Numbered from the stretch's first letter, positions 46,283 through 59,345 are shown. The stretch: 64,000 nucleotides of DNA from Chiridota heheva (GCA_020152595.1 JAIGNY010001179.1:645001-709000), one strand, 5' to 3'. Program-made: numbers and translations. The notes: generated by a model not told the origin, from the letters alone.

Positions 46283-46500
46283 GTGAGTTTTGTTTGATAT
46301 ATTTCTATTAATTATTTTAATTATTTCTGCACTTTCATTGTCGTTATTATATCTGAGAACAACAAATATTTAGTTCTCTTTGGTTCTTGATTACATTGTA
46401 CAACACAGCTACCTATGGGCAGGATCTCCCTCCCCATGCACGTAAATGATGACCTTTTTACCCTGTACATTTAAGTTAGATTTCACAAAATTCTGTTTTG

Positions 46501-46892
46501 GGAGGCAGGTAGCTCAGTCAGCTGAGCGTACAACTGAGATGCTGGAGATCCCAGGTACAAGTCCAACAGTGATTTAACCAGGGATTTTTCCACAGATATG
46601 CAGAATGATATGATAACATCAAGCACAGAGGTGTGTCTTCTACATCACGCCTTCTCTCTCACCCAACCTTTGGAAAAAGTAACCAATGGATTGGTGATGG
46701 TCATGGCGGTCCTGATGACAGGACAGTCACCCCTGCCTGAACACTATTCGAGAAGATAAGCACAAATGCAGTGTTCATTCACTTCCAGTCAAGTTCCTGG
46801 GGCTGATTTTGAACTGCTGCCTTGACTGACCCTTGTAGATACGTGTGTAGAAAAGCACTATATAAGAACTAAGTAGTAGTAGTAGTAGTGGT

Positions 46893-46924
<32 letters not shown>

Positions 46925-46925
46925 C
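46501..46925 (+). mobile_element. tRNA-derived SINE
   Basis: The head 'ggtagctcagtcagctgag' is an A box and 'caggtacaagtcc' is a B-box-like site, with 'gctggagatcccaggt' between them, as in the SINE at 16.8 kb. The body ends in 'aaaagcactatataagaact' and 'aagtag', then (AGT)n and (ATT)n, a tail typical of marine deuterostome SINEs. It lies in the last PTBP intron. Confidence 0.7.
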
Positions 46926-46937
46926 TCACTTCGGTAT

Positions 46938-48349
46938 TTAAGTGTACTAAGGGTGTGAGACAAGGTGATAGTTTATCACCTCTTTTGTTCTCGGTATTTA
47001 TAAATGATTTCAAACATTATTTCGCCGAATCTACTAACCATGGTGTGAAGATTGAAAATAAGGATATCAGCTGTCTCTTATATGCTGACGATCCAGTATT
47101 TCTTACTGTTAATGCTTGCTCCTTACTCTTAGATATATTTAATTCCTATAGTGCCGAAAATGATCTCATCGTGAATAGCGATACAAGTAAAATTGTGGTA
47201 TTTAGAAAGGATGGCCATTGAGCTAAAACTTGAGAGATTCTATTTTCAAGGTAAACCACTTGAAATTGTTTCAGTGTTTAATTACTTAGATTAACGTTTA
47301 CACCGAAAGGGGCTGACTCGCCCAGGTTAATTTAAGTTCTTCTGTGAACAAAGCTTTGTTTAATTTGAAGAAATACTTGCACAGTCACCCGATTTACCCG
47401 TAAGTCATATCTTACAGCTTTTTGATTTCAAAATTCTTCCAATTCTAACATACGGGGCAGAAATCTGGGGCTCTGACCCCCACTATAGTGTTGTGAGTGT
47501 CTATAATAATTTTTGTATACACTACTGGGGTTGCCTCTGAAATTAGTTAATATTGTACCCCTTGGTGAACTTTTTCGTCCCTAAAATATTTTACTATTGT
47601 CAAGCAAATCACCTATTGGTTAAAATAACTGAAGCACGATGAGGCTTGGTGTTCTAGAAAGAGCTATTGTGATCAGGTTATTCTTGCTGTATCGTGGGGT
47701 CTCCGTACAAAAGCTATTTTATTGAGGTATAATCAAGGTGTAGGTGATGAAAATGTTTTTCTCTATTTATTCAAACAAAGGTTTCTAGATGTAAATAGGC
47801 AAGATTGGATCTCAAATATTAGTTTTCTGGATAGGCTTAGTACTTATAAGTTATTCAATAGTGAAAATTATGTTGGAACTTATGTAATGTATTTTAATAA
47901 TTCTATTAAAGAAAATTGATTGCTAGTTTCCATTGTGGTACATTGAAACTCAATGTACACACCGAAAGATATAACAACATTGACTATGCGGATAGGGTTT
48001 GTATATACTGTAATATGAATGTGGTAGATGATGAATACCATTTTCTTCTTGTCTGCCCATTCTTATCATAAGAGGTTTTTACTGCAGTACTACATAACGC
48101 ACTCAGACAGATTAAAGTTCAAAAGCATTTGGATTACAGATTCCAAGCATACCTGTCATTTACTATATCTTTTTGTCAAATGTGCCATGTAAGCCTGTGA
48201 AAATCATGTTGCCGATTAACATCATGCCACTATTTATCAGTCTTGTTTTTCACATTTTTAATTTGTTTGAATTTTTATATGGATTGCGGTCCCTCAATTG
48301 TATGTGTCAAGGCCGAGCCCACTTTTCCAATAAATTGAATTGAATTGAA
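46938..48349 (+). mobile_element. Decayed LINE fragment with reverse transcriptase C-terminal half
   Basis: A frame at 46955-47221 reads RQGDSLSPLLFSVFINDF and later LLYADDPVF, the catalytic YADD box of non-LTR reverse transcriptase. Downstream, in broken frames, are ILPILTYGAEIWGS (about 47430) and a C-terminal C-x2-C-x9-H-x4-C motif in VCIYCNMNVVDDEYHFLLVC (about 47998). Several stops and frameshifts interrupt it. The 3' tail is (TTGAA)n at 48333-48350. Jockey/CR1/L2-like; the clade is not resolved. Confidence 0.85.
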
Positions 48350-48432
48350 TTATTATTGTTGTTGTTAGTAGTAGTAATAGTAGTATTATTAGTATTAGTA
48401 TTTATTATTATGATTATATTTTTTTCACTCAG

Positions 48433-48513
48433 GCCCTGCACAACTATCAGCTTAGTGAAACCAATCACCTCCGAGTTTCATTCTCCAAAGCTACAATCTC
48501 ACCCGGATCCTAG
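48433..48513 (+). CDS. PTBP1: PTBP exon 13: C-terminal exon with stop
   Basis: The exon enters in phase 0 after acceptor ttttttcactcag. It encodes ALHNYQLSETNHLRVSFSKA then TISPGS and TAG at 48511-48513. Mammalian PTBP1 ends LHNHDLGENHHLRVSFSKSTI, so this protein is a few residues longer at the end. The exon completes beta-4 of RRM4 and continues into the 3' UTR. Confidence 0.97.
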   Translation, partial: ALHNYQLSETNHLRVSFSKATISPGS

Positions 48514-49600
48514 AGAAACTCATCATGATGATCTATCTCCTTCATCATTGCCTTTATCCACATTCATGACCGACCTCAATTCGCCTCATGAATATTCAGA
48601 TATGTAAGAATAAATTAAAAATTGGAACTAAAACCTTATCAACGAGATTGCTGTAGGTGATGACTGCGTTGGAAAGTTGAATTCAGAGTGTTGTCTAGAC
48701 GTAAAGAATTAACAAATCAGAAAACTGGATATTATGTAGGAAATTAGAAAAGAAAAACAATAAAAAAAAACAATAGAATTGTAAGAATTTTTTATACGAA
48801 CAGGGTACTGGGGTGGAATACAACATATTTTTTATATTGGTATATTGATTTAATCAATTCATATATTGTTGTAGTTTTTTTTTTTTAGGTAATTATAATA
48901 TGTTGTTGTTACACATTGAGATGCTATTGTGTCCCTGTATTTGTTAATTGATATCATTGAACTGGTTTGAAACGTGTTAGACACTTTTTACCTCTTTTTT
49001 GTTTTTGTTTTGTTGTCATATGGAAATTGTCTTGTTTTGTGAGAGGACAAGAAATTAATCATACAGTAATACTAAGATTGAAAGGTGTGAACAACGCCAA
49101 AGCCGTAAGAGCGCTTAATGTCTTTCATATCATGTACAAGAGAAGAAACACGTTTTTATTCCATCTTGTGAATCTGTAACTTCAGGACTTCATTAAAACA
49201 CTTTAAAACTAATCTTGTAGGAGCCAAATTATTTTGATGAAATTTAGGACATGATCATAGCAGTTTGTGTCTCTTGTGTGGAAGAATTTGTAGATGATTT
49301 GATTTTATTGGTCCAGGAGAATGTGCTGTGGGATTTAATTGGAGAAGGAACAAAAAAAAAAAAAAAACGCTATTGAATTATACAGATTTTTGCCGTGTTG
49401 AATTATTTTGTTCCAAATCTGTTGTCATATGAGCGTTTGTACCTCCACGTTTAATTTGTGAGGATGCTACATGTAGAGAGAAGATTAAAAACATAAGTGT
49501 AGTAACTTGTGTTCTGCCGTTTGTTTATTACAAGGTTGATCAAAAATTGACAAACTAATATTCTGTACATCCACACAATAAAGTGAGAATTTTCTGTTGG
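48514..49600 (+). other. PTBP1: Probable PTBP 3' UTR
   Basis: Non-coding sequence follows directly after the stop codon with no splice signals needed. It is U-rich, for example 48986-49020. The first credible AATAAA lies at 49577-49582. Longer isoforms are possible because further AATAAA-like motifs occur downstream (for example about 50524 and 57168). The true 3' end cannot be read from DNA. Confidence 0.55.
49577..49582 (+). promoter_or_regulatory. Candidate polyadenylation signal AATAAA
   Basis: A canonical AATAAA about 1.06 kb after the PTBP stop, followed within 25 nt by a GT-rich stretch (gtgagaattttctgttgg). It is the first canonical hexamer in a plausible context after the stop apart from the A-rich stretches at 48612 and 48760. 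Usage is inferred. Confidence 0.4.
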
Positions 49601-49679
49601 ATGACATCACGGAAGTTTAGCTATTCCTCTGTCACCAAACTCTATACACATATAAGTGTAGTAAGTCTAGGTTTACCAG

Positions 49680-49915
49680 CACTGGTTGCAAGGTTGGTCA
49701 CCCTGAAAGCTGTAAAAAGAGTCATCATTGGTCACTTTACATCAACTGCTGTAGTATGACTGCAACATTAGGATAATGTGCTATCAGATTGGTCATTCTA
49801 ATCTAACATTTTGGTCACTTTTATTGTGATTGGTCACTTTATAATGCTTGGTCACTTAATTGTGGCTGGTCACTATTTTGTGGTTGCTCACTATCACTTG
49901 GTCACTTTTTTGCTC
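49680..49915. repeat. TTGGTCACTT-type short repeat cluster
   Basis: About 8 copies of 'ttggtcactt' spaced about 20 bp, with two outliers at 49690 and 49733. Lies just downstream of the candidate PTBP polyadenylation site. Confidence 0.75.
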
Positions 49916-50697
49916 TTTATTGTGTCCCCTTGTGCAAATTTTCTCTTAAAGGAATTTTATGCACTCGGCTTATGTCTCAAAAGGCAGAACTTGTTTGCCG
50001 AAAAAGCACAAAACTTGTTATACCTGTTGGGATTTCATGAAGTACATCAGTTCAAGGGTGAAAATGCCAAGAAAAATTCAAATGAAATTGGCAAAAAGTG
50101 AAAGAAGATTATAATGATAGATTTTGCTGACTGAACGCCAACTTAACTTAGCAATGAGCATACAGCTCGTTATTATAGTAAAGTCTCTGGTTGAACAGCA
50201 TTTCTTCAATAGGAAGTGGGACCAAAGTGTAAGTGGATTTGAAGATGACAATTCTTGTTATCTTTTTCATTTAATTGTTGATTAATGCAGTGGGGACGGA
50301 TTTTATCTTTGATTATTTTCCTGCAGCTTATGGTTTTAGTTGATAGTATTATGATGCGATTATCAGTGTTCAAGCAGTTTGAATTCTTGTGACAGAATTC
50401 CTAGTAGCTACCAAGGAGGTGGTTTCTCTAATTGATAATGACAATTCTTGAAAGACAATTCTTGAATCAGTGTGCTTGATTTGATTTTTGATCTCTTATG
50501 TAATTTGGGGGAAAAAGCAGTAAATAAAAAGATATTTAAGAAAGTGAATTAAGCACAACTTTTGTTCTTAAATCAATCTTTCATGGAAGTGATTTAAAGT
50601 TTTGAATGGAAATATATTTCAGCTAATAAAATGCTCTCAGAATCTGATTCAATAAATTGATACAATATTTGAAATATTTGGAAAGGAAAGTTTCCAT

Positions 50698-50985
50698 TCT
50701 CCTGGTATCAGTGATAGTTCCCATCTCCTGGTAGCAGTGATAGTTCCTATCTCCTGGTATCAATGATAGTTCCCATCTCCTGGTATCAGTGATAGTTCCT
50801 ATCTCCTGGTATCAGTGATAGTTCTCATGTCCTGGTATCAGTGATAGTTCCTATTTCCTGGTATCAATGATAGTTCCCATCTCCTGGTATCAATGATAGT
50901 TCCCATCTCCTGGTAGCAGTGATAGTTCCCATCTCCTGGTATCAATGATAGTTCCCATCTCCTGGTATCAGTAGGGATGGTTCCC
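50698..50985. repeat. 26-bp minisatellite, about 11 copies
   Basis: The unit is about 'tctcctggtatcagtgatag' plus 'ttccca'. Few substitutions (cagt/caat, gtatc/gtagc). Confidence 0.93.
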
Positions 50986-52299
50986 AATTCACTTTTGAGT
51001 CTGAAAGCTGTTACATCCTGCCCTCAATTTCAAAATTTCTGATTAAGAATATATTGCAGTGAAGAAAAACTTATTATTTTCATTACTTTGATATGTTTAA
51101 TTTCATAGCTAATTATGAAGTTAAAATTAGGTTATAAATAATTATAAAATTTTAGGAAATTATTCCAAGATTTTTTTTTTTTTTCCTCTCCATTTTCCAT
51201 TTAAATATTATTAATATCACAACAGTATCTACTGCATATAGATGAGAAGTGATTTTTTTAATTTTAATTTTTACATTTTTTTTATTTGCATCATCAAGAA
51301 ACCAAAAAATTATCAGAATGAGTAAAATAAAATGAAACATTCCAAGATAAAATTATTATATTATTTTAATTTTAATTTTTATATCCTTTGTTTTCCCCTG
51401 CTTGAGAAGCTCTCTTCTTTTATTTTTTCCATTCCCTAACTTTCTGGTTGAAGTGATATTAATTAGACAGCTTGAAGTAGTTAATTCAGTCTTTTCTGTA
51501 CGAGTCACTCACTGCCTCTGATTCCAATGATAATATCTTTCTTGTTTTCTTAAGAAAATGAGTTTCTCGCTTTACCTGCATTATAGCAAGGCTTTTTGGT
51601 AATTTTAAGACTTTTTTTTTTTTTTCCTGAGGGTATGTCATGATTTATCCAGATAGTATTCAATTGTAACCACAAGGTTTATGAATATTCATTTTTTATG
51701 AATATTAATGAGTTAAAAAAGACAATGGTTGTGTTGTATTGTCTTGGACTGTATATATTGAAGAATCTTGGCTCCTTATGTTTTTATTTTCTGTTGTTTC
51801 TTGGAGTGGCAGCAAAAACTATAATTCTTTCTACTTTTTTCATTTAATTAGCTGAAGATTCGTACGGTAAATTTGATCTTTTTTTCCCTTTTTTCCTTCA
51901 ATATCTCACTTTGTAGCTTAACATTAGCATATTATTCCTTATCATTTGCACATCTTTTTTAACTGCTAATTTAAGATTATTATATTATCTCCCCAACTAC
52001 TCAAATTAAAGAATTGTTAAGAGTTTTAAGAGGCTGTCCTTTGGGAGAAAAAGCTGTCATAAGAAACATAAATTTCATGTGTAGTGGGTACCAATCAATA
52101 TGCTGATGGGGAAAATATTTGCGATTTTGGAATATTTAATTGAAGATGCAGGTGACTGCTGAAAATCGATCCAACTGGTTCCTGTAATTTCAGTGTATTT
52201 TTACAATCATTTTCTTTTTTGCCTAAACTTTGAAATACAACTACTTTCTCTGAATTGGTATTGTATGGTCGTTTATCCATGAATGATATATTTTTCCGT

Positions 52300-52368
52300 A
52301 TATATATATATAAATATATATATATGTATGTATATATGTATATATATATATGTATATGTATGTATATG

Positions 52369-52400
<32 letters not shown>

Positions 52401-52456
52401 TATGTATGTATATATGTATATATATATATATATATGTATATATATGTATGTATATG

Positions 52457-52525
<69 letters not shown>

Positions 52526-52527
52526 TC
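52300..52527. repeat. TA/TATG microsatellite
   Basis: (TA)n with interspersed TATG and TATGTATG, about 228 bp. It is open in several frames on both strands, but only as low-complexity Tyr/Ile repeats. Confidence 0.97.
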
Positions 52528-52577
52528 TATTTGAATCACTTCTATTTGACAAGACTGATGATTAAACGATTATAATT

Positions 52578-52712
52578 GAAGGTCCTAGAAATTCGAAGGT
52601 TGGATATTAAAGGTCCTAGAAATTCAAGGGTTGGATATTAAAGGTCCTAGAAATTCAAGGGTTGGATATTAAAGGTCCTAGAAATTCAAGGGTTGGATAT
52701 GAAAGGTCCTAA
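52578..52712. repeat. 31-bp minisatellite (first block)
   Basis: About 4.5 copies of 'ggtcctagaaattcaagggt' plus 'tggatattaaa'. Same unit as the block at 53615-54300. Confidence 0.92.
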
Positions 52713-53614
52713 CTTTGGCCATAAATTTTCAGTTTATTGCACTCGAAACTCACCAGAGTGTTTATAACTCACCGATAAAAACATCCTTTTAAAAGTACAA
52801 ATAAATCATCAGCCCCACATTACACATATGGCCTGGCCCTGCAGTAACCAAATTTACAATACCTTGCTCTTTACAATAGTGTAATTACTGATGCCTTAAA
52901 TCACTGAATTATCTGTGGTGGGTTTCTTAATTGCTTCTAGCAGAGTCTACCCGCTGAAATGGAGGTTCTTGCGGGTGGGTGAAAAGACTGAAAATTTGTA
53001 GCGAGGAGTGGCCGTAATGTACACTTGCAAAAATTCACATTTTCAATAAAATCGTAATTTCCCCAGAGGATCTTCATGGTAGTTAGTATTTTGCTTTCTT
53101 TAGTAGTGGCATTTATTATTAATATATCTAATAGAATTTGCCTTTTGCACCACTTATAATTTCAATAAATTATTAATTTACTTGTGAGGTTTTTTGTATA
53201 TCTTTTACCATTGTTTTTCAACGATTCTTTTTTTTTTTTTTTTGGTGATTATGGAAGTTTTGGATTTATATATATTTTGGTACTGTAACTTCCTTCAGAT
53301 TTATTGGTAAGCTTTCTTAATTTTCCATTTCGCTTTGTACATGTTATTCAGTTCCTAGAGCTGAGGCTGACAAGTAGTATATAACAATGCCTAGTTGTGT
53401 GACTTGGGTATAATGTTGAATTTTCTCATGACTGCAAGGTTAATTTTGATGTAATGTCAACCTGCGTGCCGCAATTTTACCGATGCCGTTGAGGTGTGGT
53501 TAAACTCCACCAACCAACTTATTGTTAGAAAATGTCCTGAAAAATTTAAGCATGTCCATCTGTAAGATGCCCTGAAAATTCAATTAAACTCATTTCTGAT
53601 CCTAGACGATTGAT

Positions 53615-54300
53615 TTTGAAAGGTCATGGGGGATTCAGGGATTGGATGTTAAAGGTCCTAGAAATTCAAGGGTTGGATATTAAAGGTCCTAGAAATTCAA
53701 GGGTTGACATTGAAGGTCCTAGAAATTTTAGCTTTGGATATTAAAGGTCCTAGAAATACAAGGTTTGAATATTAAAGGCCCTAGAAATTTAAAGGTTGAT
53801 ATTAAAGGTCCTAGAAATTCGAGGTTTTGATATTAAAGGTGCTAGAAATTCTAGCTTTGTATATTAAAGGCCCTAGAAATTCAAGAGTGGATATTAATGG
53901 TCTTAGAATTACAAGGTTTGGATATTAAAGGTCCTAGAAATTCAAGGGTTGACATTGAAGGTCCTAGAAATTTAAAGGCTGACATTGAAGGTCCTAGAAA
54001 TTATAGCTTTGGATATTAAAGGTCCTAGAAATACAAGGTTTGACATTGAAGGTCCTAAAAATTTAAAGGCTGATATTAAAGGTCCTAGGAATTCGAGGTT
54101 TTGATATTAAATGTCTAAGAAATTCTAGCTTTGTATATTAAAGGCCCTAGAAACTCAAGGGTTGGATATTACAGGTCCTAGAAACTCAAGGCTTGACATT
54201 AAAGGTCCTAGAAATTCAAGAGTGAATATTAAATCCTAGAAATTCAATAGTTGGATATTAAAGGTCCTAGAAATTCAAGGGTTGATACTTAAAATCCTTG
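53615..54300. repeat. 31-bp minisatellite (second block)
   Basis: About 20 diverged copies of the 'attaaaggtcctagaaattc' unit. Variant pairs ('gctttggatattaaaggtcc', 'aaggctgacattgaaggtcc') repeat in the same order, showing block duplications. Separated from the first block by about 900 bp of unique DNA. Confidence 0.92.
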
Positions 54301-54794
54301 TGTTAATTTCAAATTAGACATTAAAGGACTTGGAATTTAAGGTTTTTCAAGTAGTGCTTTGTTGTTCTTGAATTGTTCAGAATGAAATGAGTCAAGTGTA
54401 AAAGTAAGGAATTGATCAGCAGACTTTTAGGCTTGTGAAACCCATGACAAACAAATACGTATACGAGTAGATAATTCAATATTGTATCCAATCCGTTTTG
54501 TTTATTTTGTTTTAAGATAAATGTGCTATGTCTGTGATACTATTTTTTGCTATGGAAATATTTGCAAAGCAATTGTACAGAGATTTCTTTTGCCTGTGTT
54601 ATGTTGCTTTCCTTTGGTTCCAAATTGAAAGAGTGTCTTTTGAGCTCGAACACTAATCTATTTTCCTAGGCACTGAAAGAATTTACCCACTGCTTTTTTT
54701 ACGTTTTGAGAAGAAGAAATATTTTTGGTTGTTGCAAAAGTGGACAAGTTTTGTGCTCATTTGGTCATATTGATTTAATACATCTACAGAAATA

Positions 54795-55056
54795 GGGACT
54801 ATGGGTAAACCCCACATGCCCGAGTGAGGGACTGGGAAAATCCCACACGCCCGAGTGAGGGACTGGGCAAACCCCACACGCCCGGGTGAGGGACTGGGTA
54901 AACCCCACACGCCCGGGTGAGGGACTATGGGCAAACCCCACATGCTCGAGTGAGGGACTATGGGTAAACCCCACATGCCCAAGTGAGGAACTATGGGTAA
55001 ACCTCACATGCTCGAGTGAGGGACTATGGGTAAACCCCACATGCCCGAGTGAAATG
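54795..55056. repeat. About 32-bp minisatellite, 8 copies
   Basis: The unit is about 'gggtaaaccccacatgcccg' plus 'agtgagggacta'. It is more GC-rich than the surroundings, with CpG in several copies. Confidence 0.93.
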
Positions 55057-58000
55057 TAGATTTTGGACGCCTGGGCATGAACACTGCCTGTATTTGTGGG
55101 GTAAAAAGTTTCCTACATAATTTGGACCACTCGATGTGACATTTTTCATTAAGAAGTGAGTGATTCTTTGCAGCAACCGTGCAGGTTGTATCTTTTTTCC
55201 AGTTCCCGTTCAACCACTAGTGAGTAATCAAGAAGATATCTTCATTCATATTGTTTTGGGATAGATTTGATAAAATCAGCACTAAATTATTAGTCTGTAA
55301 CTATTTAAGAATTGAGGCAGGTCGATTTCACAAATGGTATGATCACTGTACATAAAAGCAGTGGGGAGTAGCATTAACATTTTCAAACAGCCCCACCCTT
55401 TTGCTGTTATGCCCAGTTTTATTGGATATTTTTCTTTGTTTGCCAAATGGAAGCAATAACTTTATTTTGAAATTACGATGTGAATTTCCACTTTTTTCTT
55501 CTTTCATGTTACTTATTTGTATAAGTATATTTCTAGTTTTGAAGAAGAAAAAAATTGGATGATATTTTGGTGGTCGTTGTTCAAAAGTTAACAGGCTTTG
55601 TTAGAAAAAGAAGTGCAATTTGTTTGTATTCACCGTGTTTCAGTAAAATTTGATTGCAGCTAATGTCATCATGTTCAGTTGGAAAGAAAAAATCTGAATC
55701 ATTCTCTGCATTTTTTAAATTAAAGATAATGAATATTATTCATTCATTCAATGACATCACATGGTACTTAAATTTAGTGGCATCATGATTCAAGAGTTTC
55801 ATCCACTGGAGGCGTACATGCATTTGTTCCTTGGTTGTGTCCTGCAATCAATTATTGAATTGCTACGTTTGCTTCACATTCTTGAAAGGAGAGGTTAGTT
55901 CTGTAGTTGCCTTTAATGATGATGATGCTGCTATAATCTCTGGCGATTATTTTCTTAAGACTCGATGTTCATATATCTTATATAAGTGATAGTTATTAAA
56001 AATTTCCTGTGGGAAAGGGACATTTATATATATATTTTTCATAACTGATGTGATGACATTAACTGCAATTATGAAATGTTGAAAAGGAGAGATTTGCTAG
56101 TTTGCAGATACTTCCGTTTTGACATTGAACCTGACAAGTTGATGCTCATTGCATCTTCATTAACTAGTGTACTACCACTTCTGTGATAAAGGCTATTTTT
56201 GAAAGAAACACGATTGCCTTTTGTACATTCAGGTTTTAAATGGTTTTTATAACAAAAAAATGCAAATAACTGTTTATATAAAGTATGTCACAGATTTTTT
56301 GCAATATTTATCATTGTTTGAATGCCTTTTTTGTTAATGAAAAAATTTACCTATTTATGAAAGATTATGAGGAAGAAAATAGTAATGATGTAAATTTTTG
56401 AATGAAAAAAATAATTATTTGAGAAAGATTGTCATTGTGTACATGTAGATAGAATGGCATTGATTTGTTTAAACTTGTGTGGAATGCATGTTCCATTCCT
56501 GTTAACAGGTTTTCTTTTTTTTCTGTTGTACAAGGCGAGGCTGATACAAAATACATTGTGCCTTACGTCATAGGTTCCTGGTATTTTTGCTGTACTTTTT
56601 TACACGTTTTCTCAAATTCATAACGTAATACCATTTTTCGACTTCTGATATTCCTTTCCTAGAAATTTCTCTTAAACAGATCTTTTCTTCATTTTCTCAA
56701 ACTCAAGTCAAAATTTCTTGGTAATTGTCAATTTTTTACCTTTGGGTTTTGCTGCCCTTTAATTTTAGTTTTTTAATAACTACAAATTTCATCAAGTTGT
56801 AATCACCCCTCATGACCTATGCCTGAACTTGATGACCAACAAATTGGTATTTATTTCTTGATGTTTTCTTGTGTTCTTCCCCAAATTTTCCTCCATCTTT
56901 GCCTCCTGTATATCATGACATTCTTTCTCAAACTTCCTCATGACTTTAAAAAACTTTTTCCTTTTTTTTTTCTTCAAATACTTTAAAACCCAGAAGATCT
57001 CTCTTGAAAATCTCTGTACTTTTGCTTTGTGTTTTCTATATATTATTTCTGTTATATCGTTTATTCATCATATTTCTTTCTATTGTGTTATCCATCAAAA
57101 GAAACTAGAGGTGTGACCTCATCATCACATCTTGGTAGACATCCAATCAATCCATCAAGTGAATGAATAAATAAACGGAAAGCTAGCATTGACAAAAATC
57201 GCCTGTTTCGCTCCACGCTCGGACTTCATTTTGTTTGAAAATATATCTTGTTGTTAGATCAAGTCGTCCGTGTTCAATCTTTATGGTTTTGTTCATGTAG
57301 GTCAAATTGAATTTTTTTTTTTTTTAGAAACTGATCTGGTCATTACCAGAAAATTCATTTAAATAAACTTTGCTCTTTTTAGACTTATCTCAAAACCATT
57401 AACTGGCATTTTTGTAAACCAGTTAGTTTCATAAATTGCAGTGTCATTTAAGAAATGTGGGCTATTCTACAATGGCTAGAGTGCAAAGGAAATTGTCAAC
57501 TAACCTGGAATTAATTTGTTTATTGGCACATATATTCTAACAATCATTTCAAAACTTATGGGAGACCTGTTTTAATAACTGGAACAGGTTGTATTAACGG
57601 ACCACACTGAGAAGTAGGACCCTGCACTTCATTCAATTTCAGTTTTAAATAGTAATCCATGTAACACCATGGAGGGGGGAGGGACCTGTGTTCACCCAAT
57701 CTCAACAAGGGTTAACACTGATGGATAACACTAGACAATTGTTATTTTCCTTTCTTGTATACAACAGCCCGATGTACATGCAAATTCTCTTGTATATTTC
57801 TTATACCTTCATCTTCTTTATTATTGTTTTTGCCTTTTGTATTTTATTAGCTTAATCTTTATCCAGGGTGATTCAAATACATTCTTTCTAGTGCATGATT
57901 TGAACAGCATATTTCACAAGGATTTGATATGAATTTCAAGTAATTTCACCATTCAATTTGTTGTTCAAAATATGGAATACATATGTATATATTTAATTAT

Positions 58001-58735
58001 GTAACACGATAAAATTCAAAATGGAAGTTGGTTTTTCAAGTAAAATTATTCAAAAGGGGTGGGTGGCAGATGTATCTTTCAAGGGTAATTATTACATTGC
58101 TGATATTTGACCAGTGGATTTCATTTAAGTTAAATAAAGAGACTAATCTACTTTTCATCATTGTTTTATGTGAGGGGAGGTTGCCACATTCAAAGTTTAT
58201 ACAAGGGCAATGGTTTCGCAGTAGTGGTGTTTACATTTCGTTCATCCTTTCGTAAAATCAAGTTTGTGATATTCAAAATATATCAGACCTATCTTGGTTA
58301 TGATATTCAAAATATATCAGACTTATCTTGGTGGAAATTTGAAAAGAAGTATTGTAAAAAGTATTTACAATGGTGTTTGATAGGAGTGTGGATTTACATA
58401 AATGGTGGTTACGGGAAACTCACAAATGTACATTTGTAGATCTTTAGTGATTTTTTTTTTTTTTTTTATTCCATCAATTCAATCATTTTGAATAAATAAA
58501 CTTAAAACTATAAAAAATATATATACAAAAATATGAAAAAATTGTATCAGTTGGTGGATGTGTAAATAATGCAGTTTTTGATCAATATTTTTCTTTCTGC
58601 TTTTTGCTATTTTTTTTTTTTTTTTTTTCACTATATTGAATTTCTGTCTTATTTTCATATACTTCTCTTTACCTTTTTTAAGGCTAATAGATCGTTGGGT
58701 AAACAAGATGAAATTCAAGGTCCAGGTGAACATTG
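55057..58735. other. No gene seen downstream of PTBP
   Basis: AT-rich, relatively repeat-poor sequence that could be a long alternative 3' UTR or intergenic DNA. There is an AATAAATAAA motif near 57166. No conserved protein blocks in any frame that I recognise. Confidence 0.5.
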
Positions 58736-59345
58736 ACTTTTGGATATAAGATATCAACTTTGATCTAACTTGTTGACTGATCTAATATGTCAACTAACCA
58801 AAAAAATTTGACCTCAAGATGTCGACGTTGACCTCAGATACTGGTATACAGAGAGCTCCAAATTACTAGTGTTGAAAGTATGTGATGCGCTCAGGGAGCA
58901 TTAATGGTTCATTTAGGAATGATCTCTTTAAAAGATCTTTCATGGCAAGTGGTAGTAACCCTGTAGATTAATCTTTATCAAATGAAGGGTTTGGTTGGTT
59001 TTTGCACAAAAAACTCAAAATGTTCAACAAATTGAATCAAGAAATATTGTGATTATATTAACGAATTGCTTATCTGTTATTTTGCTGTTATAACAAGAAC
59101 CAGACACCATTCATAACTACAAACTTCATTTGATTTGATCTATCGAAAGAGCACTGGGCTGAGAAATGTAGGTGTAATACTCTGGAATCTTCTGCCCTAG
59201 ACAATACTGATAAGTCTTTGATAAGAATGCTAAAAATTTACCTTTACCCAAGGTATCAGCTTCGACTTGAGATATCAACTTTTTTTGACCTAAGTAAGAT
59301 ATGATGAACTGTGGCCTCAGATATGAACATTTGACCCAAGATTTT
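58736..59345. repeat. Loose cluster of GATATCAACTTTGACCT-like units
   Basis: 'gatatcaactttgatcta', 'gtcgacgttgacctcagata', 'tatcagcttcgacttgagat' and 'gatatcaacttttttt' form two degenerate blocks (58736-58850 and 59250-59345). Weakly supported decayed repeat. Confidence 0.4.

Larger units (their letters stand above)
6061..48513 (+). other. PTBP1: PTBP gene, 13 exons of the 3' portion (5' end outside window)
   Basis: Gene-level entry. Thirteen exons with AG/GT borders and mutually consistent phases join into 1470 coding nt plus TAG. The product is a polypyrimidine tract-binding protein, a nuclear RNA-binding repressor and regulator of splicing that binds UCUU- and CUCUCU-type tracts through four RRMs. 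Visible are RRM2 (exons 2-4), RRM3 (exons 6-9) and RRM4 (exons 10-13). Diagnostic family blocks are KYNNDKSRD after RRM2, [10 protein letters not shown] in RRM3, [15 protein letters not shown] between RRM3 and RRM4, and HLRVSFSKATI at the C terminus. RRM1 and the nuclear-localisation N terminus are not in the window. The RRM2-RRM3 linker is longer than in mammals and rich in His, Met, Gly and Ala. Whether it is a single pre-duplication gene, co-orthologous to vertebrate PTBP1, 2 and 3, is inference. Confidence 0.95.

Noticed and set aside
46955-47221. An intact reverse transcriptase gene
   Set aside because: Only the YADD-containing piece is open; stops and frameshifts follow and the 5' part is missing, so it is a dead LINE fragment.
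52241-52575. Overlapping Tyr/Ile frames on both strands
   Set aside because: TA/TATG microsatellite.
54683-55040. Minus-strand frames with GLPIVPHSSMW repeats
   Set aside because: Translation of a 32-bp minisatellite.
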